From: Candidatus Poseidoniales archaeon
Lineage (GTDB): Archaea; Thermoplasmatota; Poseidoniia; Poseidoniales; Thalassarchaeaceae
Assembly: GCA_003602595.1 (NCBI GenBank)
Contig: QQRX01000028.1
Span: forward strand, 1-35,504
Direction: 5' to 3'
Length of the DNA stretch: 35,504 nucleotides
Under the pieces are notes generated by a model. That model searched no databases and was not told the origin of the DNA. It worked only from the letters and a program-made list of their open reading frames with translations. Shown in pieces: positions 8,101 to 14,680 of this stretch. The position numbers were made by a program, and so were the translations under genes. Numbering within the stretch: position 1 is the first letter of the stretch; the number at the start of each line of letters is the position of its first letter.

Positions 8101-9508
8101 TATCACTACGGATATATCAACAGGTTCAGGTACTGGTGCTTCTAATTTTTCTTTTGGAATTGAATTAGATTCAGATTCGGAATTTGATATAATGGTAGAG
8201 TCATATCACGGTGAAAAGAAATCAGAAAATCTTCCTTGGGTTCACGGTGTTTCTTTTGAGGCTAGCCCAACAGGTATTTCGGAAGGCTTCCATCTAAGAT
8301 TATGGATGCCAAGACTCCCTCCTTCTGTTGAATTATCAATATCTAGGGACGGTTTAGAAAATCGTCAAGATTGGTCTATATATGTAGATTTAGAATCATG
8401 GTATCCCCAACATACTGAACTAATGCTAGTAATTAGAGGAATCAATGGTCAGGATTTATTTGTGACTATGAAAGGATTGAAAGTTGGGGAATATACAAGT
8501 CTAGGTTTAGATTCAATAATTAGCATTACTACTTCTGGAGAGATAACTGAAGTTTCCACTTCAAGCCTCTATCAATTGTCTAATAGACTTGAATGGATTC
8601 ACGTTCTCTTAATTAACAGAGAAGCAGGTTTACGCACTGAAATAATGATAAATGATATACCAGAATCCGTTGAATTTCAGGCAAGTTTAGGTTCTGCAAT
8701 CTCAATAGATATGACCGTACCTGAACAATTTAGGACATCTGAAGGATTTGCAGTTGGCTCTATGATGATTCAACAAATGCAATGGATGGACAACTTGTGG
8801 TGGCCTGCAACTGTATTTTTAACTGATATTCCAGGTTCGATGAACTTGACTACAGAGCCAGATTTGAACTTTGATATTACTAAAGATTTAGCTTTTCAAG
8901 GTACTCCAATTCTAGATTTTACAGCTTCCGATATAGGCATGTCATTGTATATTGAAGCATTTGGCAGAGCCATAAATAGTAGAGGCGATATAGTTCTCTT
9001 AGCAGAAGGAATGACTGATAAGATGATAATTAAACCAACAAATTCTTTCGGCTTACAGATAAGATCTGGGGGAGAGGGGGTCGAAAAGATATATCTCCGT
9101 TCAAGTAATATTCCAACTACTCCTCCAATAGTAATAGACGAAATGGAAGCATTAGGTGAAAACTTGAAGAGTGCTACAATACATATCAGAGAAGTTGTCT
9201 ATCCATACAGTGTTATTGAGATTGATGATGTACAGGGAGGACGTATCATTGCTTCAGCAAAATTACATGCCGAAATAGGCGACAGGAATATAGATCTGAA
9301 AGGTGTTTTAATTGATGCCCAAATAACGGGAGGAATTCCTACTGGAACTACCTTTGGAGTAAATGGTTTAGCCTCAGATCTTTCAATTCTAAGTATAATT
9401 CCGGGGATATCTGGATCAACAAGCCATATAATGGCTCCAGAACCACTTTCTTCAGGTATTTTGACAATTTTATCAATGTTAGGAGGTGGTAATGATGGGC
9501 CTACTTGA
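5129..9508 (+). CDS. Giant secreted beta-rich repeat protein (1459 aa), function unknown
   Basis: A Sec-type signal peptide is clear: a basic N-terminus, a Leu-rich core (LALLLTFLFLLPSLTPL, about residues 19-35) and a cleavage region ending ANVDA. No membrane helix follows, so the mature protein is exported and not self-anchored. An acidic DxDDDGDDD loop (residues 189-197) resembles calcium-binding turns. The second half is built of degenerate modules. One unit containing SGDH recurs at 692-695 and 859-862, with similar flanks (SIELAIGSSPHP and TIEAQITNSSNP). A motif of the type LPxSxxLxI recurs at irregular spacing, and PTGISEG occurs twice. The downstream gene begins inside its last codons, so the two are translationally coupled. 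No known family is recognised. Confidence 0.75.
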   Translation: MGRRNPIVFPRFDFNPSRLALLLTFLFLLPSLTPLANVDAEARIESDDFEILDDLSDILSERQNIINTNTIGSLAEPKIDNIDNLVSPSGDSDPLSNIGQGVKNISLIETNPPVPSHPDAYDLAISGANRPGQVNTIWQTLINVTDYVIWTKYTDVGGNIVEKFETVTFSASLLSLFNFNTDPFLHAIDIDDDGDDDIQVGLTVAWDFNGGWGIDGDSLWIEPGISFTVEVLGDSVADSDWNNLKFLQVSLIKAFAYSADDTALALGEGESYIWIVDSRFTSAPYDFSIEIGIERFYFDISQASSGLILALTLGLIDLGQDETGISFASISAPYSIRVNNAGQVSCPSRYSPSELTTLPSEEINCGVSAGLGYIHFSPPNNDGTRNVWELAYIDATFHPNGESDRLPSEAEIIIRTDTILPTSTGLEGDKSLTTIEYWADDRADLFLHFHENRSNLPASESDGDYGNITDSLGWFRGMPEGSMSPGEISRIFRMLGSENSPELPGGQPDRLGLIIGVKNFSRDTSPNVNDLTLPINPANPPKSLILLRSKQSIESIDYSSWFKRGGIQEDHRAIYVKADNIPTAMIVYGSFELGGTSDVDTSLDSATDLDFISKIVDSVILNLVDLFLDTGTVLNDVPSIIVDLLSGDTTSGSFDGASFHILMTNNWREDRTMMPLSSIELAIGSSPHPTISGDHLIISKDTDLDIIQGLNGPVEPLAPIAASAKFSGFMAASFVDNNDTNEQTIEIFTESTKSLVMSFIEHPHNSIINYSHHAISFSDLPNEISITITPNSLNYAASSIIDTISYTGNENNQYQAANIIDLPANFVSTFGNTISWSSDTPISTIEAQITNSSNPITMSGDHFLFHNDPDSSQVSLSSRISGLREIGWIEPQEEGAKGLAGMGTAFMSIANPNPMLINVEKAPTSLDDKLSVKAEINPLPSSLSLKIPTGISEGPTLIIPEFNTSQGLSGIASFIGGFSDLGRSVNDVLSSITTDISTGSGTGASNFSFGIELDSDSEFDIMVESYHGEKKSENLPWVHGVSFEASPTGISEGFHLRLWMPRLPPSVELSISRDGLENRQDWSIYVDLESWYPQHTELMLVIRGINGQDLFVTMKGLKVGEYTSLGLDSIISITTSGEITEVSTSSLYQLSNRLEWIHVLLINREAGLRTEIMINDIPESVEFQASLGSAISIDMTVPEQFRTSEGFAVGSMMIQQMQWMDNLWWPATVFLTDIPGSMNLTTEPDLNFDITKDLAFQGTPILDFTASDIGMSLYIEAFGRAINSRGDIVLLAEGMTDKMIIKPTNSFGLQIRSGGEGVEKIYLRSSNIPTTPPIVIDEMEALGENLKSATIHIREVVYPYSVIEIDDVQGGRIIASAKLHAEIGDRNIDLKGVLIDAQITGGIPTGTTFGVNGLASDLSILSIIPGISGSTSHIMAPEPLSSGILTILSMLGGGNDGPT

Positions 9509-10049
9509 AAGATTAAAAGATGTTGATGATGATTCAATAGAATCAGAAATAGCACATGATATTTTAGAGACACTTGAATCAACTAAAGAACTAATTTCTC
9601 CTAGAAGAGTCATTTTTGCTTCTGCTACCGCACTTTCTTTGCTTCTTGTTTCTATCTTCACAGTAGTTTGGATAGTTCCTTATGACAGAGTAAGTGTTGA
9701 TGTTGTATATCGTCAAGGTACTTCAGGGCACATAATTCTGGCACAATTAGATAATCATGGTAGTAGGGAAATAACTGATGTAACAATCTCAATACGATTT
9801 ACAGATAAAAATAGTATTGAATTGGGACGTACTGATCATTACATTGATTCGCTTTCCTCTCATAGTTTCTACGCAGGAGATGATTTGGAATTAATCATAG
9901 GAGGGGCCTCAGTATGGGAAAATTATCAAATAGAAATATTATTGGAATATAGTTACTACAATGGAATAGTAGATGAAAGATGGACGCATCAAGTAGGAGA
10001 TTGGACTATGGAACTTTTTACTAATCGTGCTCCAATTACAATATTTTAA
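9495..10049 (+). CDS. Small single-span membrane protein coupled to the giant secreted protein
   Basis: This 184-aa protein has an acidic N-terminal cytoplasmic segment (about 35 residues, GLLERLKDVDDDSIESEIAH), one transmembrane helix (about residues 39-62, VIFASATALSLLLVSIFTVV) and an external beta-rich domain resembling CARDB/immunoglobulin folds (LDNHGSREITDVTISIRF). The start at 9495 lies 8 bases after a perfect AGGAGG (9481-9486) inside the preceding gene's last codons and overlaps that gene by 14 bases; ATG 9492 is an alternative. This tight coupling suggests the two products act together, with this protein as a possible anchor or export partner for the unanchored giant protein. The family is unrecognised. 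Confidence 0.7.
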   Translation: MGLLERLKDVDDDSIESEIAHDILETLESTKELISPRRVIFASATALSLLLVSIFTVVWIVPYDRVSVDVVYRQGTSGHIILAQLDNHGSREITDVTISIRFTDKNSIELGRTDHYIDSLSSHSFYAGDDLELIIGGASVWENYQIEILLEYSYYNGIVDERWTHQVGDWTMELFTNRAPITIF

Positions 10050-10055
10050 GGATGA

Positions 10056-10061
10056 TTTTTT
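10056..10061 (+). terminator. Oligo-T terminator after the coupled pair
   Basis: A run of six T occurs seven bases after the stop of the 184-aa gene, in an 84-base gap before the protease gene. Archaeal RNA polymerase terminates at such U-runs, with or without a hairpin; none is evident here. Confidence 0.35.
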
Positions 10062-10133
10062 CATGCAAAATAATATGTCAATAATCAATAATTTACCCAT
10101 ACTATCAAATCACAACCGACGAGGCGAACAATC

Positions 10134-13100
10134 ATGAATCAGCGTACAACCGTGCTGATACTTGCGATTTTATTAGTGTCGTATTTCCCATCATTAGAAT
10201 ACGATTCCGAGACGGAATATGATGAAATGAACTTCTTAGATCAAAATTACAAGAGAACTGAGATATCTCCTAATCCAGATACTATGCAAAGTTTATCATT
10301 AGTATCATCATATTTTGAATCGGAGGAAACTAGAAATTTAAGGGCAGATACTCCTATAGGAATTTTTACTGAAATGGGACTAATACCTAGTGTTTTAATG
10401 AAATCTGAATTAACTACTACTCGCTCAGACTTATTACTAGTTTTAATTGATGGAGATACTGGATTATGGGATGCCAGACTAGAAATCATCGATCATGCTA
10501 ATGTAGAAATACGTGCAACCATCCCTCCTTCAGGATTCTTGATACAAGGCACTCAAAATGAATTGAACAAGATTTCCAATCTTCCAATTGTACGTGCCAG
10601 TCATTTAGTTCCACTCGGTTTACTTTCTGATAAGCAATTCTATAATTTAGATACAGAAGATTCTGTTATGGTGGAATTATTAGGATGGAAAGATTCAGAT
10701 TTAATCAGACACGACTCTCCGGGCTTAAATCTACCTAGCTCGTTATCTGATGTAGCAAATGTATGGATGAATAATTATACTTCGTACCATACTGGGTCAT
10801 ATCTCGGAGAAGTCAATGTAAAGGATATAGATGAGATACTAAAATACCCTGCTGTTTCATTTATATCTCCAATACTAGAACGTACAACATTCAATGATTA
10901 TGCAAGGATCCATATGGGGATTAATACTGTTGAAAATGTGTATTTTACAGGTCTTAATGGCAGTGGTCAAAGAGTAGCCGTTGCTGATACAGGATTAGAT
11001 CAAGATCATGGAGATTTTGGTGATAGAATTATCAATGTCGTTAATGTAGCCGGCGACTCATCTACAGCAGATACAAATGACGGCCATGGTACTCATGTTG
11101 CATGTACAGTATTAGGAGATGGTAGTAGAACTTCTGCATATGCAGGCATTGCTCCAGAAGCAGAATTATACTTTCAAGCAATGGAGATAGATAGCACTGG
11201 TCAACTTTCTAACAGCGGGATTTATGGAATGCTTAATTCAGCATACAATTCAGGTGGTGCAAGATTTCATACAAATAGTTGGGGCTCTGCCGTAGGTGGA
11301 TCATATACAACACAATCTGAAGATGCCGATGACAGGACTTCTACGTGGGATCAATACTGGGCCTATCAAGGTATGACGGTTTTATTTGCTGCTGGAAATG
11401 AAGGCGCGAATGGTATTTCTTCTCCTGGTACAGCAAAGAATGTTATCACAGTTGGAGGACACCAAAATAGATGGGATCCCGATGAAATGTATCCATTTTC
11501 TAGTCAAGGACCAACGGATGATGGTAGGATAAAACCAGATGTCACTGGTCCAGGTGATTACGTCAGATCATGCTTAGCCCAAGAAGCGGAAGAAGCATCA
11601 ACAAATATTGGCGACTCATATTATATTGAATATAGTGGAACATCGATGGCAACACCTGCGGTAGCAGGGGCTGCCGCTTTAGTTAGAGAATATATAATGG
11701 AAATTGCGGAACGTCCAGCCCCTCAAGGATCTTTAATCAAGGCGATGTTGATTTTAGGGGCCGAAGATATGGGTACACGTAACATACCCAATGATGATGA
11801 AGGATGGGGTCGAGTAAATCTGATAGACACACTGATTCCAGATGAAGATGTAGGAATCTATGTTGATGATAGATCTCGATTATCAGCTGGACAAGTAAAT
11901 GAATATTCATTTGATGTTACAAGAAGTGGAGAACCATTGAAAGTAGTTGTTGCATGGTCTGATTATCCGGGTTCAAGTAGTTCAAGTATTCAATTGAGAA
12001 ATGACCTAGATCTCGAAGTAATCTCACCAAATGGAGAAGTAACTTATTTAGGAAACGATTTCAGTAATGGTAAATCAACAATAGGGGGCTCAAAAGATAA
12101 TAGGAACAATGTTGAAGTCGTATTAATTGATAGTGCTACAAATGGCATATGGACTGTTAAAGTGAAAGATACATCACATGGAGGTAGTAGAACATTCCAG
12201 CCTTATTCAATAGCCGTTAGGGGAGTAAATGTAAATGATCTTACTCCTGATCCAACATTTATTGCAGATTCATTTGAAATATCTACTCCAATACCACAGG
12301 TCGGTGAAGAAGTAGAAATATCAATATCACTGAGAAATCAAGGTGCTGGATCTTTTACAGATATTCCTGTAGCTGCTTATGCAAACTCTAACCCGATTGG
12401 AAACCAATTAATTACTATGCCTCCGGGAGGTGACGAGGAATTAACTTGGTATTGGACTCCTGTTTCCGAAGATGAAGGTGAAGTTGAAATCTCGTTTTAT
12501 ATAGACCCGAATGACGATCTAGAAGAATTGTCTGAGGTTAATAACTATATTTCTGTCTTAGTACCCGTTAGTACTCCTGGAATCAAAGTTTCTTCTGAAA
12601 ACCCAATAGTTACATTAGGAGAGGCATCAGATTCAACAACTCAATGGGATATACTAATTACCAATACAGCATTATTCGAGACTAATGCCACAATATCAGT
12701 ATCTTATCCGATTAGAACTAGGGATAATATTCAATTCGATTGGCCCGGTTTCTTCAATAATACTAATTTCAATTTAGATGCTTCTGAAAATATACCAGTA
12801 ACCTTACTCATGTCACACCCCGCTCCTCCTCCTCCAGGTTTGTACAAAATGATAATCACTGGAAATGACATTGAGAATAATATCGACTCAGAGTTAGAAA
12901 TCTTTTTTGATGTACCTGTTCTTGCACAACCTCAAGTCATTTTACCCTCATCTGAGATATTTGTTAGTTCATTGACAGATACAAAATTTTCTTTCGATAT
13001 AAAAAATAATGGAAACGGTGCGCAAACTTATGATGTCTCTATAATATCTCCTGCTGGTTGGAATTTAGGTTTTGATGATATTGGAGCATTTACTGGCTCT

Positions 13101-14573
13101 TCATCTGGATCGACTGGGACTCTCATTAAAGATGGTAGAGTAAATATTGATGTAACAATCACTTCTCCTGGTGCATTGATTGAAGCTGGTTCCGAATTTA
13201 TTGCTACCTTAGTGGTAAATTCTAGAGTTAGTGATGATACTTGGTCAATAGACATACCATTGATAGTTGAAGGATACGATAAAATTGAAATAACTACAAG
13301 TTCAGAATCTGATGATTTTGAAAATAAACTCTTATCTGACGGCAACTATCAATTTATTTTAGATATTAGTAATCAAGGAAATAGAGATATAACTTTGCAG
13401 CCAATACAAAGAACACTTCCAGGAGGGTGGACACTTTCCAATCTTGAAGAAATAACAATAGAAAAAGGACAACAATCTCAATGGGCCATGTCCATTACAG
13501 GTAATGGGAAAGCAACGAGTGGTATTTTAGAAATTAGATTTATTTCTAATTCTGACTTTTCTATTGATTGGAATCTTACATTAGATGTAATTTCGGGCGC
13601 AATTCCTGTAGTTGATTTTTATCAAGTTGATATTCCAAATGGGCAAACCGCTGACACACCATTAGGCGTGGATGCTCATCCAGTTGGAGCGCCCGGTTTT
13701 GATTTAGGTTGGACTGTAACAAACAATGGTACTGTAAGTTGGGAACCATCTGTTACTATGGAATTACCCAATTCTGACTTTTCTTCATCATGTTCATTAA
13801 ATCCTCAGAAAATATACCCGGGCGAATCCTCACGTGTTTGGTGTACAGTAATCATTCCTATGTCTGCTGAAGCAGGGTCAGAGCCAGAAATAACTTTGGT
13901 AATGGAAGATGGAGGAATAGAAACTAGAAATACTATTTCTCTTTTAGTTGAAACTGTCAATCAAGTTACATGGACTCTGATTCAAGTCAGTGATATTTAT
14001 AATGGATTTTCAAGTACTATGTACTTTGAACTACAAAATACTGGTAACTCGGTAATTTCTGACAGAATTGTCGTTTCTGGGCCTAGTAGTTGGAATATCA
14101 GAGTATTAGATGGGATGATGGTCAATCTGCAGCCAGATGAAATAAGATCTGTACAGATAGAATTTACTCCAAATAATGCAAAGGACAGTATAATAGTCTT
14201 GGACCTCGGAGAATCAACAGAATTATCCGATTATAGCACACAAATTCCAATCGAAGTAAAAGGAATTGTCAATAATGATGGAGTTTCATCCACTTTAATA
14301 CTCGTATTATCAATTATTATTATCTCAATAATGGGTGGTGGTTTGTATTTTTATCAACAAGAATTTCAAAAGAAGAAAAATTTGGTACCTACTAATCATA
14401 AGAAGAAAGAAGAAGATTTGATAATTACTTCACAATTAGGAAATACTGTAAACACTGAAAAATCCCAAGATGATGGAAAAAATTTACAGAAATACGACGA
14501 ATATCCTGGATGGTTATGGGATTCAGATAAAGAAACTTGGATTCCCGACCCGGAACATCAAGATACCCAATAA
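10134..14573 (+). CDS. Membrane-anchored subtilisin-like (S8) serine protease with CARDB/NEW3-type domains
   Basis: This 1479-aa protein has a signal peptide (about residues 5-20), a long N-terminal region (about 30-255) that may be a propeptide, and a complete S8 catalytic domain. Asp285 lies in VAVADTGLD, His318 in NDGHGTHVA, the oxyanion Asn422 in FAAGNEG and Ser504 in SGTSMATPAVAG. After the protease come a P/jelly-roll-like domain (about 575-695, with LRNDLDLEVISPNG) and several CARDB/NEW3-like beta sandwiches to about 1380. One transmembrane helix (about 1387-1407) and a 63-residue charged cytoplasmic tail follow, ending in a Trp motif (PGWLWDSDKETWIPDPEH). It probably digests external proteins at the cell surface. 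The arrangement is common for archaeal surface proteases; the tail motif is of unknown role. Confidence 0.93.
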   Translation: MNQRTTVLILAILLVSYFPSLEYDSETEYDEMNFLDQNYKRTEISPNPDTMQSLSLVSSYFESEETRNLRADTPIGIFTEMGLIPSVLMKSELTTTRSDLLLVLIDGDTGLWDARLEIIDHANVEIRATIPPSGFLIQGTQNELNKISNLPIVRASHLVPLGLLSDKQFYNLDTEDSVMVELLGWKDSDLIRHDSPGLNLPSSLSDVANVWMNNYTSYHTGSYLGEVNVKDIDEILKYPAVSFISPILERTTFNDYARIHMGINTVENVYFTGLNGSGQRVAVADTGLDQDHGDFGDRIINVVNVAGDSSTADTNDGHGTHVACTVLGDGSRTSAYAGIAPEAELYFQAMEIDSTGQLSNSGIYGMLNSAYNSGGARFHTNSWGSAVGGSYTTQSEDADDRTSTWDQYWAYQGMTVLFAAGNEGANGISSPGTAKNVITVGGHQNRWDPDEMYPFSSQGPTDDGRIKPDVTGPGDYVRSCLAQEAEEASTNIGDSYYIEYSGTSMATPAVAGAAALVREYIMEIAERPAPQGSLIKAMLILGAEDMGTRNIPNDDEGWGRVNLIDTLIPDEDVGIYVDDRSRLSAGQVNEYSFDVTRSGEPLKVVVAWSDYPGSSSSSIQLRNDLDLEVISPNGEVTYLGNDFSNGKSTIGGSKDNRNNVEVVLIDSATNGIWTVKVKDTSHGGSRTFQPYSIAVRGVNVNDLTPDPTFIADSFEISTPIPQVGEEVEISISLRNQGAGSFTDIPVAAYANSNPIGNQLITMPPGGDEELTWYWTPVSEDEGEVEISFYIDPNDDLEELSEVNNYISVLVPVSTPGIKVSSENPIVTLGEASDSTTQWDILITNTALFETNATISVSYPIRTRDNIQFDWPGFFNNTNFNLDASENIPVTLLMSHPAPPPPGLYKMIITGNDIENNIDSELEIFFDVPVLAQPQVILPSSEIFVSSLTDTKFSFDIKNNGNGAQTYDVSIISPAGWNLGFDDIGAFTGSSSGSTGTLIKDGRVNIDVTITSPGALIEAGSEFIATLVVNSRVSDDTWSIDIPLIVEGYDKIEITTSSESDDFENKLLSDGNYQFILDISNQGNRDITLQPIQRTLPGGWTLSNLEEITIEKGQQSQWAMSITGNGKATSGILEIRFISNSDFSIDWNLTLDVISGAIPVVDFYQVDIPNGQTADTPLGVDAHPVGAPGFDLGWTVTNNGTVSWEPSVTMELPNSDFSSSCSLNPQKIYPGESSRVWCTVIIPMSAEAGSEPEITLVMEDGGIETRNTISLLVETVNQVTWTLIQVSDIYNGFSSTMYFELQNTGNSVISDRIVVSGPSSWNIRVLDGMMVNLQPDEIRSVQIEFTPNNAKDSIIVLDLGESTELSDYSTQIPIEVKGIVNNDGVSSTLILVLSIIIISIMGGGLYFYQQEFQKKKNLVPTNHKKKEEDLIITSQLGNTVNTEKSQDDGKNLQKYDEYPGWLWDSDKETWIPDPEHQDTQ

Positions 14574-14615
14574 GTCACATCAAATAACGGCCTTTGAAAT
14601 AAATTGATTCTCTGC

Positions 14616-14629
14616 AAATATATATTTTA
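14616..14629 (+). promoter_or_regulatory. Strong TATA-like element upstream of the 898-aa surface protein
   Basis: AAATATATATTTTA lies in the 107-base gap after the protease gene. Transcription would start near 14647, giving a leader of roughly 30 bases with a GAGGG string (14673-14677) close to the ATG at 14681. This suggests that the 898-aa protein has its own promoter. Confidence 0.45.
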
Positions 14630-14680
14630 ATTGTACATTTATTCCAAAGTCCTTTGAGTAAGGATTGATTCCGAGGGTTG

